Shown in pieces: positions 11,521-22,374 of a DNA stretch of 64,000 bases. Each line of letters begins with the position of its first letter. Position 1 is the first letter of the stretch. The notes under the pieces are model-generated. The model was not told where the DNA came from. It did no database searches and saw only the letters and a list, made by a program, of their open reading frames with translations. Source of the DNA: Phytoseiulus persimilis (Eukaryota; Arthropoda; Arachnida; Mesostigmata; Phytoseiidae). Made by a program: the position numbers and the translations under genes. The stretch is taken from contig CM075103.1 in the NCBI GenBank assembly GCA_037576195.1, forward strand, positions 37,585,250 to 37,649,249. The letters are read 5' to 3'.

Positions 11521-12881
11521 TCGCTCCAGGAAAGGACATTCCCGGCCAATCGGCTCGAGTGAAGGAGAGATCGGTGCGTCAACCTTCCGACTATCGATCG
11601 CAGGACAAATTCAGAACCCGGTCATCTCTCAACGAGTAATGAGCAAGACAAGAGAGGTTGGGAAATTCCCGACTCAAGAAGACCACCCTCCACTTCTCCT
11701 TTTCTCTGTACGTTGAGCCCAGAGCTGAGATGAGCGGGAGAAATTTCTGATTCACGTTCGCATGGACGAGTCAATTCCTGCGATAACTTCGCCTTACCCA
11801 TGGATCCATGATAATGGAGCCCTTCGAGCAGAGCAACTTGCTCCAGGAGCATCCCCAAGCTTCTTGAAAAGTTTTGCACAGAATTGTCGCGCGATCGGTC
11901 GGCCATGCACCGTGCCAAACCTCCTCCAATCCACAGGATGTCTGCGTCATCCAATGCTTCTCACTCAACCAATCCAACTGAGAGAAGCCCTGTGACCCAA
12001 GAACTACACCTAGTCCGCTCCTCGTCCTACTTGGAATCGTAACGAACACCATACCTGAAGACTGAATCCATCTGACCTGTACCTATCTCACGCACACAAG
12101 CGTTCGTACATATCGACAAAGTTCATCCCACGAGGGGAACTTTGCGCTAGGAGAGCCACAGGAACTGATCTGGTCTGACTACCCCACGCTAATCCGCATG
12201 CGCGTTCGAATCTGGACTGGGATCCCAATCCGACCCAGATTCTCTGGTCAACGCTTGGCGGGAGTTGATCACTCCAACCTGCCGACACTGGAAACTTGCC
12301 GTCTTTTGGAACCTTCCTACATAGGTTGCCAATCAACTGTCGGATATTCGTTCAACGGAATCTCATTGGGCGCCGTATCCTCTCTCAGTGCGATATGGCA
12401 AGCGGGAACGACATACCTAGTCGGCTGCGCCGAGGTCGGAATTGCGAGCAAACGTCCCGTGCTCCTCGGAAACCTCTCCCTCTCAGAGTGTATCGGGGCG
12501 TTATCAATACTTGCTGAGGGTTACCCGTGATTCGTTCGCGGCTGTGAGCAGACGAAAACCAGAAAAAAAAAGATACCGAGGGGTTTCACCCCGTTGAGGC
12601 TAGTTCCCGCCGTGGAACGGTTCGTGACCCGGTGCCATGCCTACGAAGCAGCGCAAACGCTCGTGTCGAGCGCGGCAGTGCGCGCGGACGGACAGAGATA
12701 GCGCTTTCATTCTCAAGGGATTCATTCTAAGAGGATTCTGTGAAAACGGTCCGCGCAGGAAAACATAAAGGGTTGATGGTGCCTCATACGATGAGTTCCA
12801 GTGCCATGATTGTGGCCCGTCGTCGGGCTCATGCTGCATCCGCGAAAATCTCTCGACCTCAAGAATCTTGCTGCGCAATAG
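11521..12881. other. no firmly supported gene; possible minus exon near 12413-12515
   Basis: On the minus strand an acceptor-like CCCTCAG| near 12515 and a strong donor GACTAG|GTATGT near 12412 enclose an open frame of about 34 codons. Further left, minus-strand frames contain a WxxxLPPS segment reminiscent of BEL/Pao elements, but it is too decayed to call. Confidence 0.3.
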
Positions 12882-13058
12882 ATGATAGCACAACCCGTTA
12901 CTGAATCCCGAGAGCCCGGGAACTCTGAAAGCCTGATGGCCGTGCGACGGTTTGAGAGCAAAACAGGCCCAAAAACATCGACTGGACGGAGCTCATATGA
13001 TGCGGAGTCATCGTTATGTGTTGAGTGGTCCACGAAGCAACGTCCACCGTCAACCGCG
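12882..13058 (+). CDS. candidate first coding exon, 59 aa, unknown product
   Basis: An ATG frame of exactly 59 codons ends at ACCGCG|GTGAGTGTG, a strong donor in phase 0. The peptide is hydrophilic and Ser/Thr/Glu-rich, as in a disordered N-terminus. No motif is recognised. The following 300 bases are pyrimidine-rich, and I could not choose the next exon. The start is the first ATG in the frame, and the opposite strand offers no comparably bounded exon. Confidence 0.45.
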
Positions 13059-14387
13059 GTGAGTGTGTGGGTTAGCAAACGAACGAATGAACGAACGATC
13101 CTCCATCTTTTGGAGGAAGATGCTCCGCGTTGGCAATCTCGTCACGTCTCTGTCGTCGTGCCTTCTCCGTTGCCAGCTTTCCACTTCGCTACTTGTGCTT
13201 CGCTTCAGTTGCCACGAGATCGGCTCGGTTGCCCCTCCCGCTGTCTCACTCTTCGACTTTTCCTCACGATCTATTCCTCCCACATCACCATCGCAGCGAT
13301 TGTCTCCGTTCTCGTCCGGTGAATCTCGCGGGTGTCTGTATTTTCTTTTTCCATAATATCCGCTTGCCGTCTCCAAGCATCCCTCCGTGGAACTGTCACA
13401 CCTCGCTCCGTCGGCCGTGTTTCTCGTCATCTGCGGGACAGCGTCCTCCCGTACTTTCTATCCGTGGCTGTGAGCGACGAACAGGATGCCCACGGAGCGT
13501 CCGCGTATTCTGAACACGTGACGGATCGCAAACACGCTTTCGTCGCTTCTACTTTCACTCCAAATGTTGACATGACACTTCTCGACCAGGAACACGTTAT
13601 GTGTTGCAGGAGCACAGCGTGAGGGCTGCGCACACACGGAAAGGATTGAGGGAAGACTTCTCCGCAGAAGCAGATGCTCACGCGACCTGAGGCCCCGCTC
13701 GTTGATGAACTCCAACACTCAGAAAGTTATTCTCACCCTTAATGCTTCCGAGAATCCTAGCTCAACTAGATGAATTGAGATAGCCGTTACAGACAAGCCG
13801 ATCCGGCAACGATTCCAGAACTCGAATCAGGGGATGACTGAGGGAATATGATGCGCCCTGTATTGAAGCTCAAGTGAGCCATGAATCACCACACCAGAAG
13901 TGCGTACAAAAGACTTGGAATATTGATGGAGTCAACATTGAAGCGGTCCTCCCCGCGCGGGGCTCCTCTGGAGAAAGTTCCTCCACGCTAGTGAGACCGC
14001 AACCATCATCTCAAGAAGAGATACAGAGTGGAAGCCTCGGACATACGGCATGCGGCGAGGAATGCACGACCCCAACAGCGACAAACTGGACGAATCTACC
14101 GTCGCTGCTCGTGCATGGAGCCGAAACAGTAGCATGCATCGTTCCCAACGAGAATCTTATCCTCACGATTCCCTGCATGTAATCTTGATGAGGTATTCTA
14201 TGGAGACCGAATTCATCCTTGACCCACGCGTTCCCTTGATGAAATGCACGAAGCTGATCAGAAGTGGAGGGAATCCGCTTTCTTAGGCGTGGCAGGTCTC
14301 GGTCTGAAACGCGAAAACTTCCCCTCCTGAACTCTGCGCTTACCGTGGTCCTCCAGTCTCGTCGCTCACAGTTCTCCGGTCTCTTAC
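13059..14387. other. no supported gene
   Basis: The stretch includes a GAAC/GAAT-type short repeat near 13077-13097 and a pyrimidine-rich segment at about 13140-13440 that keeps several frames open by composition. Nothing splice-bounded is seen. Confidence 0.35.
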
Positions 14388-14605
14388 CGTCTCAATATCA
14401 TTCTCTCTTCTGCATCCATCAGATCCCTGTTCTTTGCAGGCATCAGATCCCTGTCCTTTGCAGGCATCAGGATCGAACCGGAACAACAACTCTTTATCTC
14501 CTTGTTTTCAGTTCCAGGTCTCCGCGTAGACCAGGTTTCACGTTGAGAGCTTTCCCTGTGGTTGTTGTCGTCGGAATCGAGGACAGCCCGCCCGTCTTGC
14601 CCCAA
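14388..14605 (-). CDS. candidate exon with in-frame 8-residue tandem repeat
   Basis: This minus-strand frame of about 72 codons ends at GAGACG|GTAAGA, a good donor. It starts without an ATG, so an acceptor near 14590-14600 is presumed. The peptide is charged and hydrophilic. Near its C-terminal end the 8-residue unit PAKDRDLM recurs as PAKNRDLM, then in diverged form, produced by a 24-bp tandem DNA repeat. Because 24 is a multiple of three, the repeat does not break the frame, which mildly supports coding. No family is recognised. Confidence 0.4.
14418..14471. repeat. 24-bp tandem repeat, about 2.2 copies
   Basis: Two copies of a 24-bp unit differ at one base and are followed by a partial third. 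The array lies inside the candidate minus-strand exon and preserves its frame. Confidence 0.85.
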
Positions 14606-14740
14606 AATGATCGACGACCAAATCGAGAACCCATGGGTCTCAACTCAACGAGTTCACCGATACGTTAGCCAATTACGTCGAAAGGTATGCATTGAGTGCA
14701 TATGATCGAAACTCAACTTCTTGGAGCTCGTATTGTGTCA

Positions 14741-14768
14741 CCCCCCCCCCCCCCCCCCCCCCCCCCCC
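14741..14768. repeat. poly(C) tract, 28 nt
   Basis: The longest homopolymer in the window, uninterrupted C. Flanking sequence is ordinary. Its exact length may be unreliable in any assembly. Confidence 0.95.
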
Positions 14769-16508
14769 ATTCCGGGGATCTCGGTTCCAGGGGTTTGGAG
14801 GCTGACGAGACATCACTTCTCGCTCTGTAAGGGACCCCAGGTGAATTTTGGAGTGTTTCGCTGCCCAAACCTCAGATTCGTGCGAGCTTTCCAGGCCCAC
14901 CAACCTCCTCCACCCAGCCACCGCCTTGACAGTTGGGATCGTGGATCAGGCGACGGTTTCCTCCAATAAATTTCTCGAGCTCGCGGCTAGCTCCCTGTGG
15001 TGTACATAGCCAGTCCGTCCGAGCGTGCTCCCCCCTTGGAGGCTTATGTTCGCAATCGCTCCGATTTTTTATCGAGCGATGATAACATTCAGAACGCCTT
15101 CTTTCAGGCCTCGTGGAAAGTCTTTTGTCGAGCACTGAAAGCCCACCGTCAATTAAGTTATCGCGCCTCTGCTGTCCTCGGTTACCTCGTCGTTCGACGA
15201 GTTTGGACACGGTAACCTGAAGGTTGAACACAAGATTCTCGGTTGAAAAACCGACAGCTGAGGCAGAACATGACAGCGCTATTGGCATCTCCCGAGTTTC
15301 ATCGATATCTGAACGAACAAGCATCGAGTTCGAGCGGACGAATGAATCTTGACTGCGCGCGGCGTCGTCGCCTCTGGAGCCTCGTCCAACCAGCGGGGAT
15401 GGGCTTTTCAATGCTGAACAGCGAGAACAACGAGACGAACGGAACTTCTAGAAGCTTCCACTCGTTTGGTGAACTCAGCGCTGATGCCCTCAAGGGTGAA
15501 CGCAGTCTTGGGTGACAGCTGAGCAGCACAAGGCGCAGAAGCGTAAATCCCGGCGCACTTCGCAGCAGAAGATTCGTCCGTCGTTCGTCGACGCAATCCA
15601 TTCGTTCGTTCATTCGTTTCGCCGAGGAACTCGGAGCGGGAAACGAACGGACGAAAATGAGCCGGAGACAATTGACGGAAGAGGAAGCTGCCCTCCTGTC
15701 TCCGTTCTCCTGATAGAAGGAGAGAGCTTTACGACCAGCGCGAGGGAACGGGGCAGATTGAAGCCGAACGCTCCATGGAACCACCGCGACCTGTTCCTGA
15801 GTGCGAACTCTATCGGAGGGTTTGAAATAATTTCCCAGTTTTGACGACTCCTTCAGCGAGTACACGGGCCCTCTGGAGCGCTGCACACGAGAACAATTCT
15901 CCTAATGAGCCTGTTTCTGATTTGCGGGATCCGCTTCGAGGCATTTCGCCTCGATTTCATCGTTGAGCGAAGTTCGAAACACTATAGAATTGAATGTTTT
16001 TGAGAAGTTTTTCAAGATTATCGAAAGAGACTCTCTCATAACGAGAAATACACAATGAAAACTTTTTTTCGCGGAGTTGCAAGCATCGTAAACTGCATTC
16101 AACAACGCCCCAACTCAATCCCCGACCTGCCTGACCTCTCAGCTCAGGATCTGGCATGTTATTCCGGACCCGGACGGAGAGGTGAACTCCCTGCGAACGA
16201 ACGGCTCCACGAGCACACCGAAACAGTGGCGTATCGACCTTGGACAATGCCCCATGCGGGCTCACGCGGAACTTCGATTCCAGATGATGTAACAACATAA
16301 TGACAATGTTTTCCACATCCATGTGTATGTATGTGATGGAGACAAAATACGCAAGGAAGACCTCGAAATCAGATTGTCCTTCGACTTATGAGCCGACATC
16401 AATATTGAGAGATCGTGAAAATTTCGTCGGTTGATCCGATTATATCACGATGAGTTCACTGGCAATCGTCGGAAAAGTGAATTAGGAATTTCGATTGTGG
16501 GAGCTCAC
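14769..16508. other. no supported gene
   Basis: A CATTCGTT-type short repeat occurs near 15590-15620. Several frames of 80-195 codons overlap on opposite strands around 14870-15890, without paired splice sites or recognisable motifs. Confidence 0.35.
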
Positions 16509-16754
16509 ACGCTCTATACTATGAATCCATAAGAGCTTGTTGTGACATCCCTCACTTCGAATTTCTGTAGAATCCCGAAACGACCAGGTTAACTGTTCAA
16601 CCCAGTTGCGTTCTGACGTTACGACTTGCGAGGCTACGGAGAAATTGAACCAAAACTCTCCATCGGGTTTAGTGGCGTGAAGGGTTTTCAAGATGAGTTC
16701 TCCAATGTAGCGTTCGGAAGGTCGTGATACGGTGCGCGCATGCGCCCCGATATC
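16509..16754 (-). CDS. candidate internal exon, 82 codons, unknown product
   Basis: Both borders are good. The acceptor is a pyrimidine tract ending CTTCGCTTCCAG| and the donor is GAGCGT|GTGAGC. Exactly 82 codons lie between them in one frame, phase 0 on both sides. The peptide mixes aromatic, hydrophobic and charged residues (for example a segment GEFWFNFS near residue 35 and several Trp), so it looks like part of a folded domain. No family is recognised. If the donor is ignored, the frame ends at a stop 9 codons later. An in-frame ATG upstream of the acceptor (from about 16850) gives an alternative unspliced start. Confidence 0.5.
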
Positions 16755-18199
16755 CTGGAAGCGAAGAAGAGAAAATGGCTCTCGAGTTTCACCTTCCAGA
16801 CTCATCGGGGGACTATTGAAGTTATTTGTTAGCGCGGACGTCGTTCCCAAAGCTCATTCTGTGAGTGATCAGACGGGTTATGTCTCGGAGTGTGTGTGCG
16901 CTTTTCTCCCACAGTCACGGGCATCCCGCCCCCCTTACGGTACGCTAGAGCATCGAAATCAGAATATCATAGTTTTTCCTGATGAGTTGCTCGCCTTATC
17001 TCCCGCAGATCTTTCGAGCAGATCGATGAATCAAACGAGCGCACCAAGCAGGTGGCGTTGAGAGCTATTGATCTTGGTCTGCGGTTGGTGTGGTACTCAG
17101 CGCTGCCGGCGTCGACCGCACTCATAGAACGCGGGGAACATGTTCTGGTCTATTTGCGGCTTCAGGCGGAGTCAACATACGATGAAGGACGTGGGAGTTC
17201 TGAGCTTCGCGACGAATGGAAACGAGGACGCTGGAGACACGAGCGCATAAACATCGATTCACAAATGGATGGACAAACAAGAGGAAAACAAACGAACACC
17301 GGAAAATGAAAAAGCAAATAAACACGCTGACAATACAGGCTGGCGACAAACACGCACGCAGATCCAGGAAGAGGTCTAGTGTGTGTTTAATAAATCGCAC
17401 CGGTTTTCCGCTCGCTTTGTCGGCTCTGTTCTTTCCGCCCCTCTTGCACTCCTCCTGTCTCTGTGAGGAGAACGAAGAGGAAGAGGACATCCGTGTGCAG
17501 GCTCCATATTTCAAGCCTGCGGTGGAATGCCGCGACCGCTCCGGGTGACCAGCCAGATGGTGACGGAACGAACGTGTGTGGACTGCATGTTCCTTGTTTC
17601 CTTTCCCAGCTAGCGCAATGGTGGAGCATCTTGGGCATGCATGCTTCCTCGGTAATGAGGGACGACTTCAAGCCGCCCGAGTCTCATATTTCCGCTGAAC
17701 CCTGCGAAGGTCGTGAGAGGTTAGGAGCCCCGAAAGGCAACAAACGTCGTGAAGGGTCGCGTAATGCGCGAGTGGCTCCAATTAAGGTCTTCCATTTCAG
17801 ATGAACCCTGTGTTCTCTCTTCCACCTGTCTCCGTCCCCTTCGTCGTCTTCTACGTGCTGAGCGATTCTTCACTCGGGTCGGATCGAAGGAGGCGCAGAA
17901 GAAATCGAGACGATGCGTGTGCCTGTGCAGTCTCGAACTTAACCATCTCTCCTAATGACTCTCGCGCCAGCGACCTTGACAGCGAAACCTGAACCCGAAC
18001 TGTCACCGGCTGAAGCGCGGCTGGCTGGATAGAGCCTCGCACATTGTTCGCACAAAAACGTCAAGGAGGACCGGCGAACTTTCCGTTCGGTACCGCTAAA
18101 AAATCGGAGGATTCTGGCCGAGGAAACGGAACGCTTAGAGCCCTTCCCTTGGGACTCGTTTCTGGAGAGTCAAGCGGTTGGCTTCCAATATTTGAACAG
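16755..18199. other. no supported gene
   Basis: Frames around 17120-17670 are open on both strands but look compositional. A GTGAGTGATC donor-like site near 16861 lacks a clear exon. Confidence 0.35.
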
Positions 18200-18419
18200 G
18201 AAAACTCAAGATCTGAACACACTTCGTTTTCAACGAGATCCTCACGTCCTCCGGGACCTGAACTCCGGAGCTCGGAACATCCACTATTTGGCATCCATCT
18301 GTCGGCATGCTGATGTCGATAAACGCACCAACGGAAGCGAAAACCAGAACCAAGGAATTCTGGCCTACCCATGTGGATCTAAATATCCAGGATGGATAAA
18401 AATTCGGATGGATGCGTGA
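18200..18419 (+). CDS. candidate 3' exon, unknown product
   Basis: A frame preceded by an acceptor-like ATATTTGAACAG| runs about 72 codons to TGA. Composition is mixed with several His, Asn and Arg and no low complexity. No domain is recognised. A minus-strand frame overlaps the 5' part but has no borders. Confidence 0.35.
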
Positions 18420-21098
18420 TGCCATCATAGCTCAAAAGTTCGCGCATTATTCGTCTTCCGAGCTGAGCTGGTGACGTATCGCGGCGTTTCCAGACTCTGA
18501 GATGTGATTCATCGTCCTTATCCGAGGAACGACGTATTCGTCGGGGGAATCGAGATTTGATTCTGCGATAGTTAGAGGAAGCGAGCTTTGAAATCAGGCC
18601 TGAATGCGCGCTTTGAAAATTCGCCCCGCTCTGCTTGAGACAGGTTCAAATAGCTGTTTGCTTCTCAGTGGGTGCGCCCCATGCGCAGCTATCTGTCATC
18701 TCGAGTTAAATTTTAATCCCAGCAGGCCCCACTGTACGTAAATGCTTCGTACGCAAATCGTGTTAGACGCTGCGAAGCGACCGAATGGAGGAACCGACCG
18801 CCTGCCCGGCGATCCCTATTAGGCTATTGAAAACGCCCGCACAGCGTCAGAAGCGCTTCCTCGTGAATGCTTGACCGAGCGTGGCTATAAATGAGAGACA
18901 GTTTTTTCGTTCGCAACAGAATATGCGTGCCCGGCGAATTCCTTATTGACAGACGCGGCTTGCATTGTAACGGATTCTGGACTTTATACCGACCCACTCT
19001 CACTCGAGCCCCGGCTCCAGACTCGATCGGCTTGCTTGAGATCGCGCGCGGACCTGTAGTGAATTTCATCCCATCTCAGCGGCGGTGAACCTGGGCTATC
19101 GCTATCAAGGATGAAATTCTTGCATCTTGCTCACGCACAACGATCTCTCTTTGTTTCCGTTGACTCGGAGCAGGCCGTTGTTGGCCCGAAGAGTCCAAGA
19201 GTCCAGCTTGCGGATGGGCTCCGGGTGAACGTCACGGATTCGGGCTCTCGGTTCCTCGCTTCAACTCGCATGGATCGGCCTCAAGGGGTGAGGATCAGTA
19301 CGCTCTCTCGAACTCGATCGCGACGAATTGCCCTCAGTTGGAGGATTGATTGACTGAATGAAAGTTTGATGACGTTCTCATCTGCGGATGAGCTCTCCTG
19401 CTTCAGCTATAAGATAGGTCTACGAACATTTGTGACAGTATTCGAAGAAACGGATGCCGTTGATCTCACTCCCAATCTACGGTTATCTATTTACTTCATG
19501 TCGATCTCCGAACGGAATAATCGTTCCCTCACGAAAAGCCCATTAAAAGGAATCGTTTAGAGAAACTGGACCAGTTCGTGACAGGCATCGCCTGATCGGC
19601 ATCGAGTGACTGTCACTCGACATTCCGACGGGGGAAAGATGTTATTTTCAGACGAGAAAAAGTTCCTCGTCGAGGAAACAGCGGAAAAGAATCGAGAGTA
19701 TCTCTCGACCGAGATCTAATGATGTGGATCGCGCGTTTTCCTCCGCTCTCTCGATTTCTCACTCATCGCAGCCCAACCGCTGCTCCATGCTCTTTCCCCG
19801 GTCCCGCCTCCTCTTTCTGAACTCCTCTCCTCCTGTTTCAAACGTCCCTTTTGTATCAGTGTGGAAGCGAATGAGGGGAATGGATGCCTTATTCCTGAGC
19901 GATTTCCCATAAATGATGATGATAGTGATCGTCTTGGAAAACTCCACGTCGCGCCTTCTCCCCATGCCGATAGCTTTCTTCGGGGTTTTCCTGAAAGAAA
20001 AATACCGATCGTTTATCCGGAGTCTACCATCGGCAAACCAGACGCGTGCTTCCTGTTCAAGCGGAGGGAAAAACTTCCGAGGAAAAGTTAGCAGAACAGA
20101 GAGGGGCAGAGACCGAGCGAGTGGGTGGGGGAGCATCTAAGCGGAAGGAAGGACATTTTCGGTGGCGGTTGCTGTTACGGAGTTTTACTGTCTCGCTGGA
20201 TTATGGGGTTGATGGTAAATAGAGCTTGAACTTTCAGGCAAAATGCCTTCAGTACTTAGGATACCCTCCCGTGTGTTCACCCGGTGTTTTGGCTTCTCGC
20301 GCTTTGCTGCAAGCATTCTTCGCTGCAGACCGATTCCATCGATTCTAGGATTCGAGGATGAACCAGGATAAGGAGTGCGATCTGAAATGCTGCGTGGGGG
20401 AACTAACATAGCCATTTTCCGAGAAACTGTCCCGATCGGTTCAACAGATTTTCATATGTTTATGTCGTCGATCTACGAAGTTACATCAAGAAAACGCACA
20501 TGCGCGTTATAGCACTCCCAATTATTGTGTTGTACATGTCAGCTGAGATTGTATTTCGCGTTCGAGAATGTTCAAGCTCTTTTGATTCCATTCGATCGAG
20601 CCATTCCACTTGAAGCTTGTCAAACATAGGATACAGGAGCAAACTCGGTCAGCGCTACGAAAATTGAGAGTTCAACCAGGAGTTCGAAGCAGTTCGCTCT
20701 TGATGGTAGACTTGGGTTGTATGCGTAGAATTGAGGTTTTCATTCATAACATATGTCAGTTAAGTTCTCAGCAGCGACAACTGAGGAAAACAAATTTATG
20801 TTTGGCTTTCTGGGAAATATAATGAATCCGAGACCGAGTGGAGAGATCTCAGAATCTGCCGAACGGTATCTGCCAAACTAGGCATAAAGTTCTCCGAGGG
20901 CACGTTCTGACGCCTTCACCCACATTCCGTTGCCTCCTGGGCGCGATTGAGACTCCTCATTCGCTTCTTCTTCGGCCTCTCGACGCTCTCCGACTCCGCT
21001 CTCAGGGTTCGCAGAAATATCATGAACTACTCAAAATACGCGGAATTTAGTCAGCTCTCAAATTCCGGCGTTCTGATTCAATAATTGGCCTGCCAACA
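18420..21098. other. no firmly supported gene; one TATA-like site
   Basis: The stretch holds a TATA-like box at 18886 and several ATG frames of 60-80 codons on the plus strand (from 18891, 19111, 19366, 20610) and one on the minus strand (20185-20415). None has a strong donor or acceptor, so I leave them uncalled. Confidence 0.35.
18886..18893 (+). promoter_or_regulatory. possible TATA box
   Basis: GGCTATAAATG fits the metazoan TATA consensus. A start site would be expected about 25-30 bases downstream, but the gene it would serve is unclear, so this is weak. Confidence 0.22.
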
Positions 21099-21156
21099 CC
21101 GACGGTTTTACTGATACGCGGCGAAGCGGAGATGTCGGTCTCGGAAGTTTCGATTT

Positions 21157-21549
21157 TCAGCCCTCTCGATCTATGCTGAGTGAATAGGAAAAATATGGGC
21201 CTTCTCCAAAAATGCTCCATCTACCCCAAGAAAACGAGCCAATTCGAGATGCTGCACAGTACATCTTGCAGTCGCGTTCAAGGTCTCGAAAACATATCAT
21301 AAGATCCCATTTCAGGCTTTCCAAGAGTTTCCAGGAAAAATCGTGTCGGTGGCAGCCATGGGACAGGTCAGCCCGGGAAACTGAAGTTTGTGATTCCGGC
21401 TCGCAATTCGAAGCCATGGGTGGAGAGCCAGAAACTGGATCAGATGACATGTTTTCGAAGCTTTGAGCCCGGCTATGAGATGTGCTAAGCGACATCTCAA
21501 ACTGGCTCTTCTTCGGGTGAAGAGGGAGCATTATTTTCAGAAGGCCCAT
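21157..21549 (-). CDS. 130-aa ORF in right arm of the palindrome
   Basis: The ATG at 21549 lies in a good context (AAAATATGG). The frame stays open for 130 codons across the palindrome centre into the antisense of the left arm. The first 55 residues align with the plus-strand frame of the left arm (MGLL start, shared PKK, SQFEM, STS and SR motifs). Gaps between them keep the reading frame, which suggests both arms once encoded the same peptide. The peptide is Ser-rich with no recognised domain. The part beyond residue 70 is antisense to the partner and may not be genuine. It could instead be the 5' end of a spliced gene. Confidence 0.4.
   Translation of the reverse strand: MGLLKIMLPLHPKKSQFEMSLSTSHSRAQSFENMSSDPVSGSPPMASNCEPESQTSVSRADLSHGCHRHDFSWKLLESLKWDLMICFRDLERDCKMYCAASRIGSFSWGRWSIFGEGPYFSYSLSIDREG
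21195..21302 (+). pseudogene. truncated inverted copy of the MGLL ORF
   Basis: The left-arm ATG has the same upstream sequence and start context as the right-arm copy. The frame runs 35 codons with clear similarity to the right-arm peptide, then meets TAA. Matching resumes after the stop (DPISGF against DPVSGS), so the stop looks like a later lesion in a formerly longer frame. Confidence 0.4.
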
Positions 21550-21762
21550 ATTTTTCCTATTCACTCAACATAGATCGAGAGGGCTAAGAATCGAAAGTTC
21601 CGAGACCGGTATCTCCGCTTGGCAGCTTAATTCTCGACGAACTTCATGATTCCGAGGAGAAAACAGGGGGCCGATTTTCGACCCTTTCAGTCAAACCGTC
21701 GGAGCTGTCACGGTTTAGCGCTCAGAACTTTTGCACGCACCCAATACAAAGTCAGTTTTTAG

Positions 21763-21899
21763 ATGGAGACGGTGAAATCGTCAGGAACTCCCGTAGAAGA
21801 GTATGCGAGCCTCTGTCGTCGGTGTTCGGTCTGCAAGTCGCGGTCCGAGGAAGCCTTCATGAGTCGGCGGCCATTTTTTCCTCAAACGCGCTTGGAGAG
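21763..21899 (+). CDS. candidate first exon, about 46 aa, CxxCxxC motif
   Basis: The ATG at 21763 opens a frame of 45 codons plus two bases, ending at GGAGAG|GTAAGC, a strong donor in phase 2. The peptide is charged and contains LCRRCSVCKS near residue 18, a closely spaced CxxCxxC series that could be part of a metal-binding site, though no known zinc-finger signature is complete here. It begins about 60 bases beyond the 21.1-21.7 kb palindrome, which may supply its 5' flank or UTR. The next exon was not found. Confidence 0.45.
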
Positions 21900-22238
21900 G
21901 TAAGCTTCCCGATGGAGATTGCGAAGAGTCCGAAGATGAACACTCGCGGGCCTGATTCCCCTCAGATGGCCCTGTCGATATGCAGCGTACATCATTTGAG
22001 ATCACAGGAACGCTTCCTGCAATGACACTTCGCTTCTATCAAGGATTCCCAGCGCTTCCCTGCTTGCAGTCTTCCGAGTTCTCCGATGCCTGAAACTCAT
22101 GGCTTCAGCTGCAAGCATCCCTGAAATCGTCCAGCCGAGCCCATAACACGTTCATTCAGTAATGTCTCTTCTGCTTCTTTAGTGGCAGCGACGATCTATG
22201 ACGAGCACGAGGACACGGCGACAACTGCAAACACTTAC

Positions 22239-22374
22239 CTACTGCAGTGAAGCCTCGACCGCATACCAATGCTACACGCTCCCGCTCAGAGGCAACTAAG
22301 TAAGCATGATTCACGGCGCCACCCATTGCTGGGATTGCCCGATACGAGCGTTTCTTCTTGCGCTGCAACTCCAT
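22239..22374 (-). CDS. candidate first exon, 45 aa, unknown product
   Basis: An ATG opens a frame of 45 codons plus one base, ending at CAGTAG|GTAAGTG, one of the best donors in the window (phase 1). The N-terminus is very basic (KKKR within the first ten residues), followed by mixed hydrophobic sequence. No domain is recognised. The ATG shares its A with the TGA stop of a longer upstream frame on the same strand (22374-22901). A plus-strand ATG frame from 22269 ending at a GTGGGT site is a weaker alternative. Confidence 0.45.

Larger units (their letters stand above)
21099..21702. repeat. long imperfect inverted repeat (palindrome)
   Basis: The sequence from about 21125 to the centre near 21360 is largely the reverse complement of the sequence from the centre to about 21621. 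The outer part matches best: a stretch of about 60 bases around the GATCTATG and AATAGGAAAAATATGGGCC segments differs at only a few sites. Shorter matching blocks (CCGACGGTTTTACTGA at 21099 against its complement ending at 21702) extend the symmetry with an insertion in the right arm. A transcript would fold into a hairpin of about 500 nt. The arms contain a related reading frame (see adjoining entries), so this looks like an inverted gene duplication rather than simple transposon termini. Confidence 0.8.

Noticed and set aside
11622..12336. Possible BEL/Pao or DIRS relic on the minus strand (WxxxLPPS and SGLGVVLGS segments)
   Set aside because: Frames break repeatedly and no diagnostic motif is complete. 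A splice-bounded exon nearby argues against a simple relic.
13050..13430. Overlapping open frames on both strands
   Set aside because: A pyrimidine-skewed intron-like region. Peptides are repetitive Arg/Asp or Ser/Pro.
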